A DNA stretch of 64,000 nt from Clonostachys chloroleuca (taxonomy: Eukaryota; Ascomycota; Sordariomycetes; Hypocreales; Bionectriaceae): NCBI GenBank assembly GCA_037952775.1, contig JBANAY010000004.1:8742001-8806000 (forward strand). The letters run 5' to 3'. Below are positions 53,832 to 64,000 of this stretch, piece by piece (position 1 is the first letter of the stretch; each line of letters starts with the position of its first letter). The translations under genes were made by a program, and so were the position numbers. The notes under the pieces were generated by a model. It saw nothing but the letters and a program-made list of their open reading frames with translations, was not told the DNA's origin and did no database searches.

Positions 53832-55190
53832 ATGCAAATGCCATTTGACTTGCGGACGCAAATCCTCTTTCACTGTCTTGTCACCAATTACCCTATCGCA
53901 ATTGCATCATGTGCCAAAAAGTGCTACGTAGGCGGTCTATTTCTTTCGGAAGAGCCAGCGTTTTTTAATATCCTCGTCACAAGTCATCAACTATGGAATG
54001 AGGGACTACAGGTATTCCTTACATACAATTGCTTCGTTTTCGGCGATTTCATATCAGCCCATGGGCAATTCAAAGCATCGCCGAGATGGCGGCCAGAGTT
54101 TGGCTTAATTGACGGACGAATTTGCGAGCATCAGAGATCAACAATATGCGGGTGTAATGATTTCGACATTCACTGCAATCTTAGTCCTTATCAATATCCT
54201 GACGCAGGACAGGTTCTCCCCTTGTGGTTAGACCAAAAGTATCTTGGCCGTATCAAGCACATAATCATCATTCTCCATCAAGGAGAACTAGAAACATACC
54301 ACAACGAACCGCAGGACAATTATAACCTAATCCAAGCGTTTCTATTTCTTGAGAGAGTGAATCAAATGCAAGCCAAGCTAGAGTCACTATTCATCATAAC
54401 AGAGCATTCCACCCGGGAGGAACCGTCTGATCATAGTACTTCTCCATTCAATCCTCATCTTCGGGAGTTAGGCTCTGGCAGACACCTAATACTTATCCTT
54501 CGATCTCTTCTTAAGCGATGTTCAAGAATGCATGTGCATTTCTCAACTTTCAACCATGTGGACAACAACATGATGAACGTGCCATCAGGACCACGACTCA
54601 ATTCAGAAACAGCTATGAGCGCACGAAGCTACCTTTCGACTATAGAGCTCGGCGGTGATATTGATGACTGGAAGCTTCCTTCTGGTATATCTTTCTCAAG
54701 GCTTATGCCGGATGGTCAGCGATTTGACGTATCAGATGATGGCAGATTTCTCCTTTGCTTTGATACAGTGGAGATTTACGCTGTCCAATTCCTTGAATAT
54801 GAAGAACTTCGCCGATACATAGTGACTCACCGAGCCAATCTTCTTCGGGCGGATCTTGTGCGACCATCAAGGTCTCCTCGATCGAAGAGACCCCTGGTTT
54901 AAGTACCAAGTCTTTACTCCGATGGATGATCGATCAGCCAGATCTTCATTGCACTATCTAGAAGATCAGTTGCGGCAAGACTATGGTGCAAGCCGTGATA
55001 TATCTTCCTTGGATCTGAGCTTCCAGCTGCCTTTTGGGATCTTAGAAAGGCTGTGGGTTCCTGAGCGACCTAATGAGGGCTATACTGTATCAGATGGTCG
55101 GTCTCTCTCTGAGATGGTCATGGACTGGGGGGGCAGGAAGCGCCAAATGATGATGCAGACGACGAGAATGAGTGGCTGCATGACCTCTTG
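53832..55190 (+). pseudogene. Unassigned fungal protein, frame broken twice
   Basis: The first frame (53832-54902, 356 codons) starts MQMPFDLRTQILFHCLVTNY and has FFNILVTSHQLWNEGLQVFL and YNCFVFGDF, a pattern like fungal proteins in which an F-box-like start is followed by a beta-rich region. From about 54850 the coding-like sequence moves to another frame: DRRDPWFKYQVFTPMDD, HYLEDQLRQDYGAS. At the seven-G run 55127-55133 it moves again to GGQEAPNDDADDENEWLHDL, an acidic tail. The breaks could be lesions, or the G run could be a base-calling error. I do not recognise the family. Confidence 0.5.
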
Positions 55191-55825
55191 ATGTTAAAAA
55201 TCTTTTTTGATGCGAGTTTGGTATATAACCAACAGAGGATTACTGACTATTTTAATTATATTGATACATGAGGGGTTAGTGTTGCAATTGGATTTTGATC
55301 ATAGATAGACATCCTCTGGCGATGTCAGCACATACAGATCCCCTTATACCGGTCTGCCTCCGTCAACCCTTGTTTTCTTTAGTAGTGCCAATGGGTCATC
55401 TGGTTTTTTCGGGGTTCGTGGATGCCTCTATGCCATAAACCCCAGCCTCAGGGTGATAGACGAGCCTTGCGCAAGATTTGTTGTTAGTATCTACAAAGCG
55501 TTTCTTTTCACCATTTTTGGTCGACGTAATGTTTTGTATCCTTTCACTACCCATTCTTTATACAGTTTTCTGATCCGGCGCAACACCCAAGCAGGGCCGA
55601 AATAGTCCTGCGAAGTAGCGATCCATGTAGCGAGGCTAGCAGCCAACCATAATTCCTCCAAGACATATGTATGCTTCTTACTCCAACAAGAATGGCGCCT
55701 AAACGAGCATCGACCTTGTAAGGCTCTTAAGAGACCAATCCAGCAAATCTCATTCCCCTTTCGGTCCTAACGCCTCACTAAATAGTGAATGGGGAAGGTC
55801 GGATGATAAATCTAGAATATAACCT
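55191..55825. other. Intergenic, no gene
   Basis: Lies between convergent genes. No frame supported; should hold both 3' UTRs. Confidence 0.5.
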
Positions 55826-58800
55826 TCAAGATTTCTTGCTAAGGTTGACCATCAAAGCATGCACTTGATCATGGCATTGAAAACCTCGCTCTTGGCAGTC
55901 ACTACATAAAACGAAATCATAACACTCTAGGCAGGAATAAAAGCCAGAGCTGCTCGAGACGTTTAATGTGCAAGCATCACACCAGGCAGCTGTGGTATCA
56001 AAAGCCGTGACTGCTTTATCAGCCTGGGAGAAAGTTTCACCCAGCTCCATAGGGTGTGACAACAGCTTGATCATCTGTGGTTTACCGGCGCGAGACGCCC
56101 ACCACAGTAGGCTGCGCCCAACATGAAGTTGATCCTGAGCATTAACACCAGCAGCGATGAGAAGTTCCACGACTTTACAGTGCCCATTAGCTACGGCAGT
56201 CGATAATGCCGTGGAGCCGTAATAGTTCTTGGTATCAGGATCAAAACGTTTTAGTGATAGCAGATATTGCACCACGTCCACTTGTCCACTTCGAGAAGCC
56301 AGAAACAAAGCTGTGCGACCAAGGGCATCCGCCTCAGGTTTGCTAAAGTGCGGAGCCCTAAGCAGAAGTTCAACAACATCAACATGTCCCCTATCTGATG
56401 CCACATGCAATAGTGTCCAATCATCATTACTTTGAGTCGTGAAGTCAGCACCCTTATCCAGCAGCATCTTGACAACTTTTGCATGTCCATTATTTGATGC
56501 CACATACAGTGGTGTCCAGCCATTGCTGTTGTGAGTCGTGAGGTCAGCACCCTTCTCCAGAAGCATCTTGACAATCTCTGCATGTCCATTACTTGATGCC
56601 ACATTTAATGGTGTCCAACCATCATTATTTTGAGTCTTGAGGTCAGCATCCTTCTCCAGCAGCATCTTGACAACTTCTGCATGTCCTTTACTTGATGCTA
56701 CATTTAGTGGTGTCCAGCCATTGCTGTTGTGAGTCGTGAGGTCAGCACCCTTCTCCAGCAGCATCTTGACAATCTCTGCATGTCCATTACTTGATGCTAC
56801 ATTTAGTGGTGTCCAACCATCATTGTTTTGAGTCGTGAAGTCAGCACCCTTCTCCAGCAGCATCTTGACAACTTCTGCATGTCCTTTACTTGATGCCATA
56901 TTCAGTGGTGTCCAACCATCATTGTTTTGAGTCGTGAGGTCAGCACCCTTCTCCAGCAGCATCTTGACAATCTCTGCATGTCCATTATCTGATGCCACAT
57001 ACAGTGGTGTCCAGCCATTGCTGTTGTGAGTCGTGAGGTCAGCACCCTTCTCCAGCAGCATCTTGACAATCTCTGCATGTCCATTACTTGATGCTACATT
57101 TAGTGGTGTCCAACCATCATTATTTTGAGTCGTGAAGTCAGCACCCTTCTCCAGCAGCATCTTGACAATCTCTACATATCCATTACTTGATGCTATATTT
57201 AGTGGTATCCAACCATCATTGTTTTGAGTCGTGAAGTCAGCACCCTTCTCCAGCAGCATCTTGACAACTTCTGCATGCCCACTATCGGATGCCGCATTCA
57301 GTGGTGTCCAACCATGATTATTTTGAGTCGTGAGGTCAGCGCCTTTTTCTAGAAGCATCTTGACAATTTGTACATGTCCGCTATCCGATGCCGTATTCAG
57401 TGGTGTCCAACCATCATTGTTTTGAGTCGTGAAGTCAGCACCCTTCTCCAGCAGCATCTTGACAACTTCTGCATGTCCATTATTTGATGCCGCATTCAGT
57501 GGTGTCCAACCATCATTGTTTTGAGTGGTTAAATCGCCCTCTCTGTGAAGAAATAGTTCAACAACCCCGATATACCCATTACAGGATGCAATATAGAGCG
57601 GGGTGCGACCGTTCTCGTCGCCGATTGTCTCATCCGCGCCAGCATTCAACAGCAGCTCAACCACCCTGGTATGTCCGTTACTTGACGCTGCAAACAGTGG
57701 TGTCTGTTTCTTATATGCGGTACGAAAGTCAGCACCCTCTGAGAGAAGTAGAGCAACAAGATCGTTGAACCCCTTCGCACAAGCGATGCCAAGTGGTGTT
57801 CTTCCCAGGCTACTGGGCTCGTTCACATTCTGTTCAAAAATAAGTGCTTTTGCTAAACCTTCCAACTTCATCATCACCGCATAATACAGTGGGCTTGGAG
57901 GTAACGTTTCAGCCTCTGCGTTTGTTCGGTTTTTGGTCTCTATGAATGCACGCCAAGTATTCCAAACAGGATTTTCCTTGTTGAAGAATTGCACCAAAAG
58001 CCTCATCAGTTCTTTGTTATCATTCAATCCGGAGTTGATGTGTTGATGCAGGGTTGTTGCTGCATAGTCTCGCAACGAGACGCCAATGGAAAGAGAGTCA
58101 TCCGGAGTCTTTTTCCAAATCTGCGGTAAGCGAAGGTATTGCACACAAGCCTTAGCAAGCAGCGTATTCTGGATCTTCTCTTGGGAAATTTGCAACATAT
58201 TCTCATGGTATATCCAACTTGGGGATGGGAGTTTCCAGAGAAGATACTGATGGACAGAGAAATGTGACAGCTGCACCGTTCGGCGACCTGGAGTAGACTC
58301 GGTGTTTCTATTCGTAACCTCCAAAAGAGGGCTGCAGAGGCCTATTATTTCGCTTTTGATATACTCGTCATCTACAGCGTCAGGGAAATCGTCCGGCATT
58401 AAGTCTCCAGACGTGAGAATTAAGACAGCATCGGTAATCTCGAAGACGGTCAGCGGTCGAAAAGAAAAAGCCGCCCAGCGTAGGAGGGCAAAAGCTCGGT
58501 GTCTTGCCTCTTCTCCCAAATTGGCGACTTTTGTCCAACTGTGGTCATATAGGCTGTTAAGACCAGTCGGTGTGTTTTCGATAGCCTGTCGAAGTTGTTT
58601 CTTATTCATCCCACCCCTGAGACATTCCTCCTGCATCTTAAGCCAGAGGAATTGACCTTGGCAGCGATCAGACATCGCTTCAGAAAGGGTTGAGCGGACA
58701 TTGTCACTCTTGTTGGAAAGCTTTCTATTGACGATGGCATGGGCATAGGCATTGGTATCTGGTCGGACATCTTCGGGCATTATCCTATACTCATCAAAGG

Positions 58801-60172
58801 TTGCGTGTGCATCATTCATAAGCACGTCCCGGATACCGGGCTCGTCACGGCTAACAAAGAGGACTCGTGTTCCGGTCCCAGCAACGGCGTCTATGACATT
58901 GCGAAGAAACCTTGCGATTGGCCAGCCATTGTTGTTTGTATGGGTACATTCGTCGAGGCCGTCGGCAATTAACGTACATCCAGGAATGTCGTGTACGACC
59001 TGCTTAAAGAGGTTCATGACGGTCACGCGATTTGCCAAAAGATCCGCATCAGAGAGCCAACTCTGCCAGGCGTGTTCGAATGCATCATCATTCTGCGATA
59101 TGATCTGAGATACCCATGATCGCAGGGCTAAGAAAGGGTCTTCGCGGCTTGCATGATCTGAGGAAAAGAAGAAATGGGCAACAGGCGCGCCTAAAGTAGA
59201 AGCAAGATGGTCGGCAAGATAGGCACAGAGGATCGTCTTTCCAAACCCCGCATGCCCATTGACCCATAGGAGTTTTGGGCTTACGGACTCGGCGAGCCAG
59301 CGAATAAACACAGTGCGATCGAGAATCCACTGGCAGGTACCCGGCAGTCTCTTGTGAAGAGAGTCGTGGTAGCGCTCGTCAGGCGGGCAACTGCTGAGCC
59401 AGGCGTGAACTTGGCGTCGTGTTTCGGCTACATGATATTAACGCGCGAAGGTAGACTGAAAGGCCCTCTGCCGGGGCGTGGGACCATCCTACCTCTGGCA
59501 TTCTCTTCAATTCGTTTCAAGATCCAACGCATCTCATCAGACCATCCGTGGATTAGATCAGCCCCTAGCTCTAATTAGATGCCGCCTGCCTCGTGGCGCG
59601 ATGTAGACCGTACCTTTAGTGATTGTATTGGTGCTAGGAACGTCTCGCTTCGGTAATGACCATGGATCGTTCCCCGTACTGGGGGGCACCAGATTGTGAA
59701 GTTGCTGGACCAGGGTTTCGAATATCTCGACCTGCTCTGAACGCTTTCCCTTCCCCCACAACGCCCATGCCACTTTCTTTTTTCTCGACTCGTGCGTGAC
59801 ATTACGAAGCGTGTGTCGGTCCCCTTCCAATGAGCCGTCGCTGTCAAAGCCCACGCCCCGAGCACGGTGGGAGGCTACATTGCCGGGGTTGCAAATCGCC
59901 TCGACAATGACATGTAACAACTTGGCTACCGTATCTGAAAGGTCTTTGTCGTCTAAAGCTGGGTGATGAGCGTGCATCAGTTGGCCCCGCTCGATGCCCA
60001 CGCCTGGACCCCATCGCTCGAAGCGAGCTTTGGTGGCACTGAATCGCGTATCTAGGATGTGAGAGTCATTTCCGAAGGTCCGGTAAGATTGCAGTTTATC
60101 GAGGGCCTCTAGGCAAGAGTTGAAAAGTCCGGCGAGCCCGACAACTCCGATGACTAGGCCGGCGGTCTCCAT
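55826..60172 (-). CDS. HeLo-NACHT-ankyrin-ZZ NLR
   Basis: Three exons give 1412 residues without a stop: 59614-60172, 59493-59570 and 55826-59427. Intron 59571-59613 is 43 nt (GTACGG...AATTAG) and intron 59428-59492 is 65 nt (GTAGGA...CATGTAG); phases fit. Residues 1-200 form a HeLo domain starting METAGLVIGVVGLAGLF. NACHT follows, with Walker A GHAGFGKT (270-277) and Walker B LIADGLDE (365-372), then a winged-helix-like region (RWAAFSFRPLTVFEI, LSHFSVHQYL). About 18 ankyrin repeats span 720-1325, and repeats 5-15 are almost identical. The C-terminus (1361-1412) is a ZZ zinc finger: CDAC, CLEC, CSDC, HDQVH. HeLo domains can kill cells by membrane permeabilisation once the NLR oligomerises. 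It appears intact; ligand unknown. Confidence 0.93.
56400..57540 (-). repeat. Near-identical 99-bp tandem repeats inside the NLR
   Basis: Eleven consecutive 99-bp units encode 33-residue ankyrin repeats of the form TPLNxASxxGHAEVVKMLLE followed by KGADxTTxNxxGW. At DNA level the block CTTCTCCAGCAGCATCTTGA recurs in most units with no change, and differences cluster at a few codons: D/H/S after N, F/L before TT, V/I before VKM, N/Y/M/V/A/T after TPLN. The flanking repeats 1-4 and 16-18 are diverged. This pattern indicates recent unequal exchange or gene conversion within the array. Confidence 0.95.
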
Positions 60173-61542
60173 GACGCATGACGAGGTGCAGTAATTGTGT
60201 CAGCCTTCGAGTAGGATGAGGGGAAGCCGCCTCGTATTTATGGCACTCAGCCACTCCTGCACAGGGCTCTCCACTAGGCATACACAGCCTTTGAGCAACG
60301 TTACGCAGGTTGTCGTTTGTAAAATCACCGACCAAAAAAAGCACCTTTCTCCATTCTACAGGTTAATTGTCGCCCGCCCACTACCTGACAGCGGCTTCGT
60401 CCTCGAGTAACTCCAGCGCCAGGCGAAAGTCGCCCGTCAAGGGATCGGGGTAGGTACGAGTACCCTAGAACAACAGACAGCAAGTCATTCGGCAGAGCCT
60501 GTTGTTATGAATTCCCTCGCACCTCCGCTCAAGCCCACAAACTACCAAGCTAGTCCGCTTCATGTGGTACCGTCACATCAAGTTGGATCTCGCGATTCAG
60601 CCTTAAGGAGGCTATGTAGTGAGCCTATTGTCATCTAATGTCGGGCACAGCCAGGGACCACTCCAGTAACGCGCACTTGCACTTAAACAACGACAGCGGG
60701 CAAGGCACTGGAATTGAATAGGCAAACCAGGAGCAGAGTACGGCAGGCTTGATCGGGAGCAGTGAGAGGGTAAGGATGAGGCAGAGACGATAAGCACATG
60801 GTCATTAGCGGATGACGGTTGGAATGTACCTCATCATTTAGCAAAGGTATCGAGCTTTGGCGCTAACACTGGAGGCAGCAACGGTTCTCCACTCAGTACT
60901 TAATATACTTGGAGAAATTTATTTGCTGGCCATTGATGGACATTTCTCATACTGTAAAATAGTGGAGAATGTACATCGAGGTATTTCTAAGTACTCTCTC
61001 TTCATAATAATAAACATAAAGACAACGAAGCGGAAGCTATTTATGCTCCAAACTGGATGTAGGTACACTAAGGTACGGTAGGGTATCACCTAGCACTAAA
61101 ATTTGCACTTGGCGGTTACGCTAGAAATACGATCGCAAGATTTTGCAAATGCAAGTGAACCCCAGCTCTTTATTGGCTGCAGGCAACAACTACTAATGAG
61201 CAATCTCCTAGATACGTCATCTTGATGCTTACGTAGCCTGGAGTCGTGCAATGAGTGTAGGTCAGGTTTGAGTCCGCGTATTGCATATTACAGATTGCTC
61301 ACTAATTCTTTTCTGTTACTGCATCACTAGAGATTCAAGCATTATCACATATTCAACAACATATAGTGAGCTGAGGAATTATTACTATATAGTCTCAGCT
61401 AATCTCATCCCCTGAGCTTGTCTGGTCAGTAGTTGAGTTGGAAGTAGATGATAAGGGTATGGTATTCTGGGGATGCTGGAAGCTTGCTGGAGACCTCCTC
61501 ACAGCCAGTGGATAGGCTTGTTCCTATGTACAACAAAGTTAG
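60173..61542. other. About 1.4 kb without a supported gene
   Basis: The first 200 bp should hold the NLR promoter. The frames 60195-60410 (+) and 60612-60797 (-) are short and without domain. The frame 61448-61630 (+) is antisense to the MADS-like gene. Confidence 0.5.
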
Positions 61543-61809
61543 CTACCAAGTGCTAAGTAGACTTAGATTGAGACCGCCCACAATTTCTACAAGAGGAGGG
61601 GGAAACAATGAGCTGCTAGAAGAGTTGTAGTCCCAATGTCGATTGTTTCGTCGCACCACGATATAGACATCAGCATTAAAGCGACTGCTTATTTTATCAC
61701 CTCTTCGCATAAGGCCTTGAATAGCCTTTGCGGCATTCTCATTCGTTCTGTCACGTTTTCGAGGTGAGATTGGAAGCTCAGCCATTGTGTAAACCGTGCA
61801 AGTAGCCAT
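61543..61809 (-). CDS. Small MADS-like (SRF-type related) protein
   Basis: 88 codons; Met9 (about 61785) is the more likely start, giving MAELPISPRKRDRTNENAAK. The segment AIQGLMRRGDKISSRFNADV, then YIVVRRNNRHWDYNSSSSS, resembles a short fungal family with a MADS-box-like core: a basic start, K..KGL.+R...L...F.ADVYIVVR+..+. and a FPPP segment. It lacks the long C-terminal activation part of true MADS regulators. Such small genes are multicopy in some filamentous fungi. DNA binding is an inference. Confidence 0.5.
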   Translation of the reverse strand: MATCTVYTMAELPISPRKRDRTNENAAKAIQGLMRRGDKISSRFNADVYIVVRRNNRHWDYNSSSSSLFPPPLVEIVGGLNLSLLSTW

Positions 61810-62328
61810 TTTAAGAGCATGAATGAAGGTAGCGCATTGGCCTGTATTTAACCTGCCTCTGCAAAAATGGTATGAGCATTAGTAATACGAACTTAAGAGT
61901 TCAGAAATTGTCGAGGAGTCCAGGAAATGGTACCACCCTTGTTCTTGGACTGGGGCCTAAAAAGTTCGCAAATGCAGGGTGCAGCGCTGCCCTCTGAAGG
62001 GGAGTGAAGCGTGCACGCCCAGAACTTTATGTAGGCTCCACCTACTTTTGTCTGCTCCTGCCTGGCTTCTAAATTTGTTAGGCGCTTACCACCAGTGGCG
62101 CAAAAAAGTTTTCTCTTTGTGCTTGATCCTCCAGTGAGCAGCTGCCCGCAACACATAGCTCCCATCCCATCGTGTGCACACCCTTAGGTGATTCAGGGGG
62201 AGGCACATATTTATGATATCATGTTTTAGCATAAAAAGCTCACAGCAAGGTATGTATGCACCTCATTGCCGAATGAATGTAGGGCCTCGCGCTGATGTTA
62301 TTCTTGGCAGCTGTCCCATTTTTGGGAC
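61810..62328. other. Intergenic, no gene
   Basis: Minus frame 61893-62165 has no domain. Nothing else seen. Confidence 0.45.
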
Positions 62329-63719
62329 GTGTCTGGAGGGACACACCACTCGGTACGAGGGCCCGATGCACCCACCGTTTTACTTTTAGACAGCTCTATT
62401 TCCACCGGCAGACTCAGAGTAAAACTCATCTCCTGGACCCTTAATCTCGCCATAGAGCTTGCGGAACTAGAGGCAAAGGCTGATAACATTTTCCAAAACA
62501 TCAAATTATCATTTGGAAAAGATGCTCTTCTCAGCTTTATAAAGAATTTATCTCAGAGGCATCTTGGGTTTGAATACGTTTACGATACTAATCAAGACAA
62601 TGTAGTTCCTGATTACTCTGAAATGGTACCTTGGGGTGATACGCCAACGGATGTTGAGATGTTCTACCAAGATTGCAGCACCAACAGAGATGTGCAATCC
62701 CTTGCATCTGTAGCTGGGGAAGTGAGACAAGCCGAAGTCTGTAGTACTAATCATTTACGCAGTGATACACTGGCTGGCACCGATGATTTCAGCGCTAGAA
62801 ATGAGGCCTGTAACGAATGCAGTAGCTTGGCTGTCTTTTCCCCCCTCCCAAGAAACGCATCCGTATGACGGGTGACTCAACTGTGGCGCATGAACTTATC
62901 GATAAGTGGGCTAACAGCAACCGCGCTCAAAGAATTACCGCCCAACCATCAGAACCCTGTAAACCAGTAAAACAGCTTCAGCACCTCTACAAAGACACGA
63001 TTGTTAGCTTTCTTAAATTGCACTGGGGCCATCTAACTATTAATGGCCTTTTCGGTGCCACTCTAAGGGAGACTGTTGCCTTCCCAAATAGCACTACACG
63101 TCTACCCCATGAGCAGCAACGAGGTTATCACGACATCTTGCGGGCATTAGGCAAAAGCGATAGCTTATATTCTCTACGTCGAGTTGTGGCCGAAATCAGA
63201 TCATTACAATATTACACCAAGTTTCTAGAAGAAGTTCAACTTCGTTGTGGCCGGAAACGCGGCGAAAGCGCAAAGAATCTTGCTCACAAGGAATACATTC
63301 GTCAAGTGTTCCCTGACGCCACAACTGAGAGTCTGAAAATACACCATGCGAACTTTAAAAGCGATCTGCAGTCTGCTAGACGGTGGATATTGATGATTGA
63401 AGGGCATAAAGGAAAGGGCGGAGCTAGTCTGGGAATAATCTTAGCAGCCTCCAAGAGATTGATCTCGTTTATATAAGCAAATCCAACAAAACATCTTCAG
63501 GTCCTGTACTGATTTTGTAGCAATAACAAATCGCAGGTAACTCATAAGGCGCTACTTGAGCAACTTCAAGGGCTCACAAATAATGCACCTGCGATAGAGA
63601 TTTGCCAAATACTTAACCCAGTTGCACAAGTATTACTATACTACCACAAGCTGCCGGAGGAGCTAGACCGGAAACAAATTTATAAAAATTTAGAACAAAG
63701 CATTAGAAATATAACTTAG
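62329..63719 (+). CDS. Unassigned spliced gene
   Basis: Exon-like pieces: 62329-62862 (start MSGGTHHSVRGPDAP; helical ISWTLNLAIELAELEAKADN), a second frame that begins about 62865 and ends at 63466, and a last exon 63521-63719 reading VTHKALLEQLQGLTN and VAQVLLYYHKLPEELDRKQI. The last intron 63467-63520 has an atypical GTTTAT donor, a TACTGAT branch site and a TTGTAG acceptor, and its phase fits. The first junction is unclear: a GTATGA donor at 62863 with an acceptor AACAG or TTCAG near 62976-62982 keeps the frame, but a one-base lesion is an alternative. The product is alpha-helical and basic. I do not know the family. Confidence 0.45.
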
Positions 63720-63730
63720 TACTTAGAGTT

Positions 63731-63960
63731 TGGAGCATAATTTTGCTTCCTCTCTGTTGTCTTTGTGTCTATAGTTAAGAGGAGGGAGTATCTTAAAGCT
63801 ACCTTAGTGTACTTTGACTCTGATTTACAATATGTTGAAATATTCATTAATGGCCGATACGTAAGTTTCTCGAAGTAGACTAAGTGCCGATCTAAGAGCA
63901 GTGCTGTCTAGCGTGTTAGAGCGATGTCTCGGTGCCTTGGTGAAGCGATAAGGTACATCA
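63731..63960. repeat. Dispersed repeat, direct copy at 46132-46357
   Basis: See the shared word order described for 46132-46357. It starts 11 bases after the stop codon of the preceding gene, and both copies are in the same orientation, 17.6 kb apart. Confidence 0.75.
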
Positions 63961-64000
63961 TAACCGATAAGGAATAGATAGGTCAGGGGTCAGGTGACTA

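Noticed and set aside
1..64000. CRISPR arrays, bacterial operons or rRNA
   Set aside because: Introns and protein families are fungal; the only regular repeats are a minisatellite and coding ankyrin units.

Overview
The window looks like accessory, repeat-rich DNA from a filamentous ascomycete (Pezizomycotina; Eurotiomycetes is my best guess, not proven). The evidence is short spliceosomal introns of about 43-65 nt with GTAnGN donors and CTAAC/CTGAC-type branch sites, and families typical of these fungi: HET, HeLo/NACHT and NB-ARC/TPR NLRs, FunK1 and related kinase-like genes, Tad-like LINE fragments and Helitron helicase. Repeated TGG-to-TAG and other C-to-T or G-to-A type nonsense changes point to past repeat-induced point mutation (RIP). 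A 100-N assembly gap lies at 13742-13841.

Left part, 1-13741: broken APH-like kinase, a 15-bp minisatellite, an intact F-box plus nucleotidyltransferase-fold gene, a dynamin C-terminal (GED) fragment, a degenerate membrane RING protein, an Asp/Glu-hydantoin racemase-like gene with one intron, a LINE ORF1 fragment, an alcohol dehydrogenase fragment and a kinase fragment. The block 1-165 recurs inverted at 13604-13741.

Middle, 13842-29100: a partial spliced gene that runs into the gap, a NACHT scrap, a FunK1 pseudogene, a second, broken copy of the racemase segment (18423-19575), remnants of a secreted protein, a kinase-associated fragment and a LINE RNase H scrap. Then come two genes that look like ordinary core genes: a two-exon membrane hydrolase-like protein (23184-24841) and a conserved fungal protein with one frameshift (25626-26161).

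Right-middle, 29129-42829: a complete-length V-ATPase subunit a gene with all introns kept but six in-frame stops, a Helitron helicase relic bounded by related repeats, a BTB-like fragment, a HET gene with one stop, a large kinase-like pseudogene, an unassigned GC-rich gene and an ABCG transporter fragment.

Right, 43500-64000: an ankyrin scrap, a 255-bp TIR element, a P450 relic without its heme cysteine, an intact APH-like gene, an NB-ARC/TPR NLR with two lesions, an unassigned gene, and the most striking locus: a 1412-residue HeLo-NACHT-ankyrin-ZZ NLR (55826-60172) that I can splice into one uninterrupted reading frame and whose central ankyrin repeats are nearly identical at DNA level. A small MADS-like gene and an unassigned spliced gene follow.

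Read together, the window behaves like a nonself-recognition and gene-graveyard region. NLR, HET and kinase-like genes are in all stages from intact to scrap and are mixed with transposon debris; only a few loci look functional (3649-4866, 8588-9410, 23184-24841, 48694-49992, 55826-60172 and perhaps 41117-41701 and 61543-61809).
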